DNA of 64,000 bases from Zerene cesonia (GCF_012273895.1 NC_052105.1:4812716-4876715); one strand, 5' to 3'; counted from the stretch's first letter, positions 28,336-38,308 are shown. Made by a program: numbers and translations. The notes: a model not told the origin generated them from the letters alone.

Positions 28336-29479
28336 TGTTTCATATAAACTGCCTCACAAACTAAATGCGATCCAAAAAAAGGTCTAGCGTCTCCCGAGTA
28401 ATCCCCGAATCTTCGAGAATCCCCTAGCTACAGGCCGAAATTAATTTGGATGTTATATAATTACTGTACAGTTCATTAAGCCTCCTTGCCAATTTCATTG
28501 CAAAATATCGTTCATTTCCGCGGTGGTGTAAACAGTGTCCAAATAAATTCTTCCCTACACTCACTATTGGCGATTCATTAATATGATCTTATTATATGAA
28601 TCAGTTTCAATCGCATATTGGAACATGCGATGGCGTTCATTAAAGTCTGAAGTAGGTATGTTAATAATTATGCAATTTCCTTTCCTTCGCAAACTATTTT
28701 TACATGAGGTCGCAATTTGCGTGGTTACCTTAGAGTAATTTATAACAAGGTTGTTGCATTCATGGAATAAAATTTTAATTGGGAGCACAGTTTTAGTCAG
28801 GTTATTAAACATATAGAACATAGTATACTGATCTCATTGCAAAATTTTCGTAATACCATTAAATATAATAAGATATATGATTTTTAACGTATATAACTGT
28901 TTGAAGTGGAGATAGTAGGATTATAATAATGTGAAATGTGCTCCAAATGTTGTTGATTTGAAATAATGTTGATTTTTGTAACAAAAGCTTTTAAGAATGT
29001 ATTGAGGTAATCTTAATCCATTGAAATCATTTTAATGAAAGACTTTTCTTTGGTTGTATTATACTCGTAGCAGAACTTTTTCTAACGACCAGTATTTATC
29101 TACCTAACTACTTATTACTATCGATGTCTAGTCTAACTATCTATATACAGAAAATAGGGTCAATATTTAATTATTTGATATAGAATTTTTTCGTGTTTAA
29201 CCAAGGTTAGTAAATATCAAGATATATTAGCAATTAAATATATTTGATAAACATTGTATAATCTGTGATACAATTCAAGGTTCGCAGACGATTTAAGTGG
29301 TTATAAATATAGCACAATATAGCGTGAGCTTCCAACATATTTATAAAATATAAAGTTAATCAGGTGTTTTAATCTATGACTGAGGGTTATGTCACCTTTA
29401 CCAGTGTAAATATCTAAGGGTTTATGTTGTTTTATTTCTGTTAATTTACAGCAATTTGGTCACCAATGACACTTTTTTT

Positions 29480-29690
29480 ATATCATAGTTGGCAATGGAG
29501 CTGGTGGGTTGCCTGATGGTAAGCGATACCACCACGCTACCACCACGCTACCACCACGCTACCACGCTATTATTTCACGCCGGTTTTCTGTATGTTACTT
29601 CCCCGTTGCCAGCTGACTCAATTCGTGCCGAAGCGTGCTCGACTCCCAGATTAACGCTGTTTTTAATCCACCAAAAAGAAAAAGAGGAAT
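29480..29690 (+). repeat. Dispersed repeat with CCACCACGCTA minisatellite
   Basis: 'ggagctggtgggttgcctga' then 'tggtaagcgat', 'ttcacgccggttttctgt' and 'caattcgtgccgaagcgtgc' are the blocks of a common moth repeat, probably a LINE 3' region. At 29529-29570 an 11-base unit, CCACCACGCTA, is repeated about three times with a shorter last copy. The 70-codon open frame across it is not a gene. Confidence 0.65.
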
Positions 29691-29890
29691 ACTATATATA
29701 AATAGAAATTAATCCCATATGTGCTGCTAAACGTAAAACACGAGAAAGGCCTGATTACATCAACTAATTTGACTTTTAACGTTTTTATTTAGACACAAGA
29801 AAGGTTCTTATAGACAAATAACGTACCATAACCACGGGTAAAGGAGAAGTGGATGTAGTTTTCAAATATTATCGTATAATTCATCTGTTT

Positions 29891-30195
29891 TATCATCATC
29901 ATCAGCCCATATGTGTTCCCACTGCTTGGACACAGGCCTCCTATGAGGGTTCAGGCCATAATCCACCACGCTGGCCAAGTGCGGATTGGCAGATGTCATA
30001 TGTCGTCGAACTTATGATTCTTGGACATGCCGGGTTCCTCACGATGTGTTCCTTCATCGTTTTAAGCAGTGGTGATGATATCCACATGTGCAGATAAACT
30101 GAAAAATCAATTTATTTCCTGCACGCTTGTCCGGTCTCGAAAACCGACTTATCGATTTTGAAATCCGAGGTTCTCACCACTGAGCCACCACTGCT
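29891..30195 (-). mobile_element. tRNA-derived SINE, near full length
   Basis: On the minus strand it starts 'agcagtggtggctcagtggt', which resembles a pol III A box, followed by 'ggttttcgagacc', which resembles a B box. It then runs through a tRNA-unrelated body ('ggccagcgtggtggattatg', 'ggaggcctgtgtcc') and ends 'gggctgatgatgatga'. This is the best-preserved copy in the window and serves as the reference for the four others. Confidence 0.8.
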
Positions 30196-31326
30196 ATCTA
30201 TTTTATATATGCATCATTTTATAGATACATGTAATTCTAGTTTCATGAATCAGTGTAATTATGGCAAACATTTAAAGACATTAGCTTCATCAAATAGATC
30301 TACGATATGTATAAGATGACAATGTAATTGGCGTGATAAGTTTGACCCAATTTCTTAGAGGTTGTATCGTTTATGACTATAAAGCTTCTTGCATACTATT
30401 GTAGTAGCCACGCATTCACGTCGAGCATACAATAAACTGTATAAAACTTTAAAATATATATGACTTAAGTTCCTTTTAAACCCCAGTTGTACAATAAATG
30501 CTGGCTACATAAATCTTATTTAGCCTTTATTTTTTGTAAAACCTATTTATTTTTCTTTGCATGGACTGGCAGTACTTTATATAATACGTTAAAGTTCAAT
30601 TGCGCTATTTATAAGCGGCTTATAATTTTATTATGAATGCTGTTTAATAGTGGTTTGTCACGCTAATACGAGTATCACTGCGTAGTTGTGAGAGAATGAC
30701 GTATTGAACGCTTGTCATCAAAGTTCTGATAACATGTACTATAAATAGGTTTTACAAAGGAGGTTTTTTAAAAGAGGTTTAATTTGTATTTTTAATTATA
30801 ATTGCAAGAAAAAATTCGAGATAGTCTAATTTTATTTTGATAGGTGAATTATTTTGGTTTTTAATTGAAATAGAGGTGTTAAAAATGCCTACCAAATATA
30901 TGGCCCAAATATTATTATTTTGATGAGTATAGGACGAATCCTGTTGTACTAATAATAAAGCGTTACTGCGTTATTGTTATGACATGAATAACAATTAAAA
31001 TGTGGGATTGTGAACGGCTGTGTTAGCATAGCATTTGCTTAGCGTAGAACCTGATTTCTCAAACTCAAGAATGGAAGAAGCGTAATAATTTATTATTGAG
31101 TTTAATTATGAGATCACATTATACATAAAGGATACAAAGATAATGAAAGAACACACATTGCATTATGATTAAACTTTTTGATAGTTTTTTTTGTACTAAA
31201 TAAAGACGGAAACCATTAGACCACCTTATAATTTCCAGCTAAACTATGTATTATCGGCTAATCCAAATCAATGAACCAATGAGCCAAGGTGAGCAGCTAC
31301 TATACATAAGTACTAATGGCTTCCAG

Positions 31327-31440
31327 ACGCCGAAGGCACTGGCGGTGCAGATCTGCAGCGAAAACTGGATCTACTTAATGGTGCCCTCGACGCGGAGCGA
31401 GCTGAACAGGCTCGGCGACAGCTGCAGTACGTCGCTCATT
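31327..31440 (+). CDS. unc-13: unc-13 exon e (linker after C2A)
   Basis: Acceptor GGCTTCCAG, donor GTAAGT, 114 nt. Two bases complete an Asp codon; the exon then reads AEGTGGADLQRKLDLLNG, ALDAERAEQARRQLQ and YVAH. The A-D-L-Q-R-K-L-[DE]-L-L-N block followed by A-E-Q-A-R-R-Q-L-Q-Y-V is a short charged, probably helical segment right after C2A, as expected of invertebrate UNC-13. The open frame printed across this exon in another reading frame is not used. Confidence 0.93.
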
Positions 31441-32576
31441 GTAAGTTCACACTGCTATTTATTTCTTTGATCATAGCTTATAATCGCAGCTAGCGACATT
31501 GCAAATTGCTGCCTAGGTTTTACCTGGAATTGAATTTGTATAATGACGGAACTTGTACGTCATGTCATGTCTCGTGTTGGAAATGTTATGCTCATATTAC
31601 ATGTCAACTGTTCATGTTCAGAAATGCTAGCCATAAAAAAGACTTGTTTTTGAATTTAGAATGATATTAATGTGTGTATGTAAATAAAACAAATAGTATT
31701 CCAAACATACTTGACTGTGAATTACAAAAAAGTTCTACCACTGCATAAAATCCTACGAGAGAAAAGTTCGTCTCTAGAGGTCTATTTTATTCGTACTTTT
31801 CACTTCGATACATCGTCCGCGGTCGGTGAAAATATAGATACATGGATTTACCATTATCAGTTAACGTTTGACCTTTATTTCTTTCCACATTTACAAGTTT
31901 CTTTATTCCGCGTGAAAGTTGTTGTGATACATGTTTCTTGATCGAATCATGCAATCGAATAAAAGCGTGTCATACAAAGAACAAAAGGGTTTTAAAACTT
32001 GCGATTATGTATATCAGATAATAATTTAAAGTTAGTGTTTATTTACGAAATTATATTTCGGAAAATGTGTCGTAATCCTATATAAATAAATGTTAGAATT
32101 AAATATCATTATTCAATGAATTTGGGTCAGATTACGTTACTGGATTTTCAACTGATTGTGAGAAAATTGATCAGCGAAACAGTTGCGATAGGCGTCTGTT
32201 TCAGTCCCATTATGGAAACGGAGCTTTCCTTTACATCGTTAGATACAATACAGTTGCATACGAACTACGCACTTCTGTGTTATCATTATTACTTTTGAAA
32301 ATGCTAGTTGTTTATTTCATTCTTACGGCTAACAAAATGCTGAAGAAACATGATTATTGAATCATCTTTCATTGAAGAGTATGTTTAAGATGGGTAAGAT
32401 TTAAAAATTATAACGACATGATATTTCTAGCAAAGCTTTAGTTTTTATAAGACCTCATTTCGTTTTTATCATTGATTTGTATTATCCTAATCAGAATCCA
32501 TCCATCCTAATGAAAGACAAATCCAACAAACAAAGAATCTTTAAAAATCGGTCAAGCGTTCTTGGTTTACTGATTA

Positions 32577-32770
32577 CTAGCTGCGTCCCGCGGTTTCATT
32601 CGCGTAAGTCCATATCCCGTAGGAATATCGGGATAAAAAGTTGTCTATACGTTATTCCAATCGTCCAGCTGTCTATGTACCAAATTTCATTGCAATCGGT
32701 TCAGTAGTTTTTGCGTGAAAGAGCAACACACACATCCTTACAAACTTTCGTATTTACAATATTAGAAGGA
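32577..32770 (-). mobile_element. Short non-autonomous Helitron-like element
   Basis: A minus-strand copy of the 200-bp family. On the + strand it starts CTAGCTGCG after an A and ends TTAGAAGGA before a T. The interior 'gcaatcggttcagtagtttt' matches the other copies. It sits in the unc-13 intron 130 bases before the next exon. Confidence 0.88.
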
Positions 32771-32900
32771 TATATATTAGCAGGATAGGAAATTAGTAGG
32801 ATTATCAGATTAATCAGCAACCCAAGAATGAATGAAGAATCACATCTCAAAGTAATTAACACATGATAATGCTAACGCTGTACCTCACGTTTTGTTCCAG

Positions 32901-33016
32901 CGGGTTACTCAGAGGACTCGGACTACACGTCTGACCTCAACTTCCCGGTGGGCCAGCACGCCAACTGCAGCGCATCGCAGTTCAGAAACGCGGCGCATCA
33001 AATGCATACGCCACAG
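32901..33016 (+). CDS. unc-13: unc-13 exon f (linker)
   Basis: Acceptor TTTTGTTCCAG, donor GTCAGA, 116 nt. It completes a Ser codon and reads GYSEDSDYTSDLNFPVGQH, ANCSASQFRNAAHQ and MHTPQ, ending in phase 0. G-Y-S-E-D-S-D-Y-T-S-D-L-N is an acidic Ser/Tyr motif that I would expect at this place in arthropod UNC-13; its serines are good casein-kinase-type candidates (inference). Confidence 0.93.
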
Positions 33017-33388
33017 GTCAGAATCGTACAGATTATACCGAATAAATATTCAAATACGCATATATCTGGACTGAAACCAAGAACTAAATTGTAACTGAAC
33101 CAGTTTTCAGTCTCATGGGAACATATGTATTATTTTAATATAGTAATATTCTGTGAAAATTTCACTGTTCTTGATACATTATTGAATTTTCAATGAATAA
33201 ATTGTTTCAATTTATGTGTATTGAGTCAGTCGCCATGGGACCGCACGAGACGCTCACATTGCTATGTCGGTTAAGCAAATTTCCCTTTGATCCTGATAGA
33301 TAACCCTGTTCGAATCAACGATTTCCTTTAAGACTATCGTAATATCTATTGTGGTTGTGAAGTCAGATAATGTTTTACATGTAATAAA

Positions 33389-33440
33389 CTAGCTTTCCAC
33401 TCGTGGCTTCGCCCGTGTAGTCTAAGGAAAAGGGAAGACA
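33389..33440 (-). repeat. Helitron-like 3' end fragment
   Basis: 'aactagctttccactcgtgg' and 'cttcgcccgtgtagtctaag' look like the minus-strand end of another short Helitron-like family (CTAG next to T, with a GC-rich stretch inside). The rest of the element is not recognisable. Confidence 0.45.
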
Positions 33441-33736
33441 GACTCAGGGTTTTCCCCGGAGAATTCCCGTTTAACCGTTCTAGATAAATAGTGTAGCTAA
33501 CGCGACTATCTTTTATGTTATGTAACATTCAGTGGCCTGAAAACATTTAAAAAGAAGTATGCTTACTTGTGCGCGCCATAGATTAGATTGATTGCTCTTT
33601 CTTTCTTCATGAATCCTTATTCCTATATTTTCCTCGTTAATATCTTATTAAACGAAAAGAAGGTGGTTATATATTCGTCTGTATGTAATTTTTATAAACG
33701 TGCTCATATAAAATAATATTGAAATGGAATTTTCAG

Positions 33737-33840
33737 AGATCTTTGGAGGCGTCACGTGAAAATTCATACGAGAGAGAAGAGTATCACTTGCACGGCGACA
33801 CTGACCCATTGTATTATAATAGTCAACCTAGGACTAATAG
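33737..33840 (+). CDS. unc-13: unc-13 exon g (disordered linker)
   Basis: Acceptor GGAATTTTCAG, donor GTATGT, 104 nt. It reads RSLEASRENSYEREEYHLH then GDTDPLYYNSQPRTN, with the last two bases opening an Arg codon. It is rich in charged and Tyr residues with no known fold. Assignment to unc-13 rests on matching phase with both neighbours and on position. Confidence 0.88.
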
Positions 33841-34188
33841 GTATGTCATTTTAAATCTCACTATTTTAATTAAGATGTTGTTTTGTATCAATAATTGCAT
33901 GCACTTATCGTGGAATGTGGTAAACAGTTTACTTTTATAAAGGAAGAACCGTTACACGTACAATTTATGTTCGTTCAATTTTCAATACGTTCGTTCAATT
34001 TTAGTTCTTTTAGTGACTGGAAATCTATTATATGTATGTATACTTATAACGATAATATATTATTATAATATATTCTGTATGCATGCGACATTTAATTTAA
34101 AGTGTTGCTCTCTTAAATCAATTCTGTATGAATCAAAGAATATGAATTTCTATGAATAAAAACTTATAAATGTTTCTTATATTTTCAG

Positions 34189-34274
34189 AATAGACACGTG
34201 GTCACAGTTGCACGCGCAAGCGAGTGTTGAATCGGCCATATCTTGGCGGACAGCCGCTGATTGGCAATCGGGAG
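34189..34274 (+). CDS. unc-13: unc-13 exon h
   Basis: Acceptor ATATTTTCAG, donor GTAAAT, 86 nt. One base closes Arg; it then reads IDTWSQLHAQASVE and SAISWRTAADWQSG, ending one base into a codon. The W-x-x-x-x-x-D-W pattern is unusual for an otherwise disordered linker. Phase continuity on both sides supports it. Confidence 0.87.
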
Positions 34275-34848
34275 GTAAATTCTTTCATTAATCGCTTTGT
34301 TATATGACAGTACTAAGAAAAGTTAAATAAAGTTTTAATAAGACAATTAGTGAATATATATTTCGTCTATTATTTTGAATTATCACTAAACTAGGACCGA
34401 CGAACAACAAACAATTGAATTGAATTAAATAAATTTTTAAACTCCTCCAAGTTTAAAAACTATGGGAAATTAAAAAACTTAGAAGTAGAAATTACATAAA
34501 CGGCTCTGTAACGTGGGTGAAAGATGAGAAATTCTAAAGAAAACATGATAAAATCACTCAATTTTTTTTTTATTACACACTAGTTTCTGCAGTAATAAGT
34601 ACTATACCGCTAAGCTACATATTTTGACAAGGATATAACGGGCTTCAAGGTTCCCCATCTTATAGTGTGTAGAGCTAAAAGCTTAGTCCTAGATGAAGTT
34701 TGATAACGTTTGGAAATATAAGATCATATTCATGGGGAATATGGTGTTATCTTAGCAACAGTTTAACAGTTTACATGAAAGAGTTTCAAGCAACGACAAT
34801 TAAAATTGTCCTCTTATATTTTTATCTCATTTTCTTTGCCTTTTTCAG

Positions 34849-34945
34849 AAGAGCATCGGAGGCCAAGTCTCGAGAGGCAAAACACGTTGTATGACGATAG
34901 CATAGGCTACGGGTATGATGCCTACACAACTAGTACGCACATTAG
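34849..34945 (+). CDS. unc-13: unc-13 exon i
   Basis: Acceptor GCCTTTTTCAG, donor GTAATG, 97 nt. It closes a Glu codon and reads EHRRPSLERQNTLYDDS then IGYGYDAYTTSTHI, with the last two bases opening Arg. R-R-P-S and R-x-x-T sites could be basophilic-kinase targets (inference). The open frame at 34700-34894 overlaps in another frame and is not used. Confidence 0.88.
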
Positions 34946-35422
34946 GTAATGGGTTCATTATATACTGTGCTTAAATATGACAGATCCAGTATAAATAAAA
35001 TACGTTTTGGTGATAAGAAGTCAGTTTTTTATGATGCTTCATATATATAAAATAGACCAATGGATTCTTATTTAAATACACTTTTTTGGGAAACTGAATA
35101 GAAAGTGCTTAATTTGATCAATAAAGCAGCATTAAAGTATCATATCTTTTTCTTAATAATAGTGTTTATAATTGTGAAAGTGTTTGTTTGTCTTCTTTTC
35201 ACGTCGCATAGGGTTTATTATATTCTACGGTCGTATAGTATGATTTTTAAGTCTCAATATAATAAAGAGGCTAGAGAGTGGCATATACATAGTAAAACAT
35301 TTAATTCTTATCAAATTCTTAATAGAGAAAATAGAAGATAGAATGTAGGTGTTAAAATCTCTTCCAAAATGTCGATAGATGGCGCTTTTACTGTTTTAAA
35401 AATAACATTTATTCAGTGAGTT

Positions 35423-35547
35423 ATAAAATAAAGTCAGCATAAAAGAGCAATATAGATAGATAGATATATGTTCCCCAGGGTCCACTCAAATAAATCAAGC
35501 GATCTACGAAGAGTGTTACGACGCTACGAGCACACAGAGTAGCTTTT
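35423..35547 (+). pseudogene. Decayed tandem copy of the start of unc-13 exon j
   Basis: About 124 bases upstream of the real acceptor, the same text recurs: 'cataaaagagc', 'ttccccaggg', 'ccactca', then 'ctacgaagag' and 'acgacgctacgagc'. The copy keeps a usable-looking acceptor, but a deletion of about five bases inside the coding part shifts the frame, and an in-frame TAG follows at about 35540. It therefore cannot serve as coding exon without ending the protein. It is best read as a tandem duplication of the intron-exon junction that has decayed. Confidence 0.85.
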
Positions 35548-35602
35548 AATATAAAACAGAGCTAACATAAAAGAGCGATATAAATACAGATGTATTCCCC
35601 AG

Positions 35603-35804
35603 GGACCACTCACATATATCACAGCAAGCGAGCTACGAAGAGTACTATGACGCTACGAGCTACCCGTACCCGTTCGAGCCGCCGCCGCCGTGGGAGCAGC
35701 GCTTCCTCTACGACGACTGCGGCCTCAACCCCATCGAGTATGAGAACATCATCAATAAACGCCGCTCCTCCGTTGTGCAACTGCCGCAGATGCCTCCGAA
35801 ACAA
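35603..35804 (+). CDS. unc-13: unc-13 exon j (Tyr/Pro-rich)
   Basis: Acceptor TGTATTCCCCAG, donor GTAATT, 202 nt. One base closes Arg; the exon reads DHSHISQQASYEEYYDAT, SYPYPFEPPPPWEQRFLYDD, CGLNPIEYENIINKRRSS and VVQLPQMPPKQ, ending in phase 0. It is GC-rich and proline/tyrosine-rich in the middle. The K-R-R-S-S tract and the E-P-P-P-P-W run are probable protein-interaction sites (inference). The long frames on either strand over this exon are shadows. Confidence 0.93.
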
Positions 35805-36221
35805 GTAATTATACAAAAAATGTGTTTAATTTAGCAGTTACTTTAATGATGCATATTCACTTAAATGTTTGTGTGGATATTGTGACTGTACAAATTTATT
35901 ATAATTTACGAAAATTAATAAATATAAAGCATTTTTATTTATTATTTAAAAGTAAATTCTTTAAAATTATTGAACTATACTTTCACTTTCATTAAAATCT
36001 GTTCCTTATCTTTAAATATAAAGATTTGTTATTTGTTTATTAATGTATTCATCTATATGTTCGATGAAGTATTTATTTAAATAAAGGGAAAAATCCTTTT
36101 ATTTAAATAATAAGTAAAATTACATTGTTTCCTATTACATAAAACATCTGCTGTGTTGAACTAGAAATGTATCATATATTATTAAAAGAGGATTTAATAT
36201 TTCAACAATTTAGTTATACAC

Positions 36222-36465
36222 TGGCTCAGTGTTTAGGACCTCAGATCTAATAGTTAGGGGTTCAAGATCGGACACGTGTGCAAGAAATACTTATTTAGAC
36301 GTTTTTTACATCGAAACATAACGAGGAAATTAATTAGTATGACGATGAATCTAAAGTTCGGCGGTATGTGACATCTGTCAACTCACACTTGGCCAACTTG
36401 GTAGATGAAGGCGGAAACCCTCATACGACAAGACATATGTCCCTGCAGTTGGAACATATTGGTTT
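36222..36465 (+). repeat. Degenerate SINE copy
   Basis: 'ggctcagtgtttaggacctc' matches the tRNA-like head, and 'acttggccaacttggtagat' plus 'tccctgcagttggaacatat' match the body of the SINE at 29.9 kb. It is heavily diverged and lies in the intron between exons j and k. Confidence 0.65.
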
Positions 36466-36617
36466 AAAATTATGAGTTATAATTACGTGTGTAAGAAAAT
36501 TGTTAAATGCTTGTATTTAGCCTAGAAACAAGTCATTGCGAGTTTAGATTTTACTTCTCTTGCTCCTAAATAATATAAAATATAAGAAATACGGTTTTAA
36601 TGGTAATTTTGTTCCAG

Positions 36618-36702
36618 TTGCCGCCATCATCTCGATATTCAGACTATAATGAAATGGCGCCGTACAGACCGCGGCCGCGACGTACCGCGGCCAGTCTGCC
36701 GG
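36618..36702 (+). CDS. unc-13: unc-13 exon k
   Basis: Acceptor TTTTGTTCCAG, donor GTAAAA, 85 nt. It begins in phase 0 and reads LPPSSRYSDYNEM then APYRPRPRRTAASLP, leaving one G for the next exon. The basic R-P-R-P-R-R cluster is notable. The spare G joins either the exon at 38150 or the alternative exon at 37313; both complete an Ala codon. Confidence 0.9.
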
Positions 36703-36905
36703 GTAAAATGCCATCACTATCATATCATACATGCCTATCATATCTTATTGCATAATCTTAAGAACTTTGTATCATACATAGAAATACCTTTGTCAGATAT
36801 TTATTTGCATGCAAATTGAAACTCACCAGTCAAAATCATCAGTACCATGATTACTACTAAAAACTTGGTCATACATTATATGTAAAACCGAGCTTGACTA
36901 AAAAT

Positions 36906-37190
36906 AACTTACTTACTTACTTACTCCTGTGGCGCTGAAACCTCGAAGTGGGCCTCCGACACGAGAACTCTCCATCTTTCCCGGTCCTGCGCGGTTTCTT
37001 GCCAATTGTTTGCTTTTAACACGCGCAGGTCGGCCTCAACTCGATCGCGCCAGCGATACTTAGGTCGTCCAACCGGGCGTCGACCCGATGGTCGGCCCAA
37101 GTATGCTCTCTTTATTCCTCTTTCCTCACCCATTCGTTCTACATGACCAAGCCAACGGAGGCGTTGTGCTTTTATTTCTCCAAGTATATT
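36906..37190 (-). mobile_element. C-terminal piece of a non-LTR retrotransposon
   Basis: The minus strand encodes AQRLRWLGHVERMGEE, then GRRPVGRPKYRWRD, ending with a stop at 36921. [RK]-L-x-W-x-G-H-V-x-R-M followed by G-R-P-x-x-R-W-x-D is the conserved tail of reverse-transcriptase proteins of LINEs, probably of the RTE/CR1-like group. Immediately after the stop, the element ends in a tetranucleotide tail read as AGTA repeats on its own strand (about five units), a typical LINE 3' tail. The 5' part is missing, as expected for an insertion truncated during target-primed integration. Confidence 0.82.
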
Positions 37191-37312
37191 TAAGACTAAA
37201 AATAAAGACACAAATAAAACAAAGTGCATGCATACTCATTTTCTACTTTGTACTATTATAGGATACTAATTTGAAGTAGATTATAAATTTATTACAATTC
37301 TACAATCATTAG

Positions 37313-37392
37313 CTACACCATCAACAACACCGAAATCTGGTGGCGCGTTCCCATGGAACCGAGATTTAAAAACCAATGATACGATAAAATAA
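37313..37392 (+). CDS. Candidate alternative terminal exon of unc-13
   Basis: After an AG acceptor in the same phase as the exon at 38150, this stretch reads (A)TPSTTPKSGGAFPWNRDL then KTNDTIK and a stop. The first 14 codons are a second copy of the start of the 38150 exon (ATPSSTPKRGRALP). Five of those codons differ only at silent sites, which suggests that the copy was selected as protein for some time. No GT donor in a usable place precedes the stop, but a canonical AATAAA overlaps it (37388-37393). It may be an alternative 3' exon giving a truncated protein, or a decaying copy. Confidence 0.45.
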
Positions 37393-37401
37393 ATATATTT
37401 A

Positions 37402-37560
37402 TTTAGAAATTAAAAACTTCTTAACGGATTTTAAACGCGATTTATTTATAATATAGGTCGCGGGGAGACCATGCTCGCTGTAAAAGTGTTCGAAACGTCG
37501 TGTTAATAATATAATGAATAAATCGCGTTTAAAATCCGTTAAAAAGTTTTAATTTCTAAA
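37402..37560. repeat. Foldback repeat with about 44-bp arms
   Basis: The left arm 'ttaacggattttaaacgcga' and the right arm 'tcgcgtttaaaatccgttaa' are near-perfect inverted copies, and the match extends outward to 'tttagaaattaaaaac' and 'gttttaatttctaaa'. The interior holds 'gtgttcgaaacgtcg', also present inverted at 19.75 kb. It could form a long hairpin. I cannot assign it to a transposon class with confidence. Confidence 0.8.
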
Positions 37561-37603
37561 TGTATAATACTCGCGTAAAATCAAACACAAGAAAACACTA
37601 AAT

Positions 37604-37845
37604 ATGAGAAATTTTGAAAGAATAGAAAAAATTCGATCACGAGGCAGGATTCGAACCTGCGTATTTTGCCTAACCGTAGCAACGCCTAGCCTCTCGGCCA
37701 CCCGTGACCACAAGGATCGCGGCCACCCGTGACCACAAGGATCACGGGTGGCCGAGAGGCTAGGCGTTGCTACGGTTAGGCAAGATACGCAGGTTCGAAT
37801 CCTGCCTCGTGATCGAATTTTTTCTATTCTTTCAAAATTTCTCAT
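37604..37845. repeat. Head-to-head pair of tRNA-like SINE heads (large palindrome)
   Basis: Two copies of a tRNA-like sequence face away from each other: minus strand 37634-37709 and plus strand 37740-37815. Each has a 7-bp acceptor stem (GATCACG with CGTGATC in the plus copy), an A box TGGCCGAGAGG, a TTGCT/GGCAA anticodon stem, and a perfect B box GGTTCGAATCC in a 5-bp T stem. The anticodon loop is ACGGTTA, which lacks the universal T33, so I do not call them functional tRNAs. Both continue into the same body ('ctattctttcaaaatttctc'), as expected of a tRNA-derived SINE. Confidence 0.85.
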
Positions 37846-38149
37846 TTATAAAGCATTTCAATGCTATAAAACTAAAAATTAAACATTAAATATATTTATA
37901 TTACAATATCTGTATCTAAGATTTACATTTTTATATAAACAGATAGTACTTACATCTATAACGAAAACACTTTAACATGGCGTTTCAGAAAAATTTGGCG
38001 CTACGTTAGCATATACATATGAGGCTTAACCAGCCAGTCTAGTTAAATAGTGGAGGATCTATTTTTCATCGGATGCTATCTCCCTTTCTAATCATAAAGA
38101 TTATATGATTATTATGTATTTTTTACATAATTATAATATCAATCACCAG

Positions 38150-38308
38150 CCACGCCATCATCAACGCCGAAGCGAGGTCGCGCGCTGCCCGTGCCGCCAG
38201 GCAGCGAGTCGGGCTGGAGCCGCCGCGGCCGACGCCTGCCGCGGCCCCCCGCCCACCGGCAGCAGCCCGTACCACCCGCCAGCTATACTAATGTGCCTTA
38301 CACGCAAG
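38150..38308 (+). CDS. unc-13: unc-13 exon l (two RxLPxxP motifs)
   Basis: Acceptor CAATCACCAG, donor GTGACT, 159 nt, GC-rich. It completes Ala and reads TPSSTPKRGRALPVPPG, SESGWSRRGRRLPRPPA and HRQQPVPPASYTNVPYTQ. RALPVPP and RRLPRPP, 17 residues apart, both fit R-x-L-P-x-x-P, the known ligand pattern of RIM-binding-protein SH3 domains. RIM-BP is known to recruit Munc13/Unc13 to release sites through proline motifs, so this exon is the likely docking site (inference). The frame on the ORF-like stretch 38105-38326 is a different one and not used. Confidence 0.93.

Larger units (their letters stand above)
15910..31326 (+). other. unc-13 intron (15.4 kb)
   Basis: The longest intron that can be bounded on both sides here. 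It holds a Helitron-like element, LINE and SINE pieces and an AT-rich microsatellite, listed separately. Small patches of higher GC near 18.4-18.6 and 19.0-19.2 kb were checked on both strands; I found no exon with matching splice sites. No other gene is supported. Confidence 0.7.

Noticed and set aside
37740..37815. Functional tRNA gene
   Set aside because: The anticodon loop ACGGTTA lacks T33, and the unit is part of a dispersed repeat.
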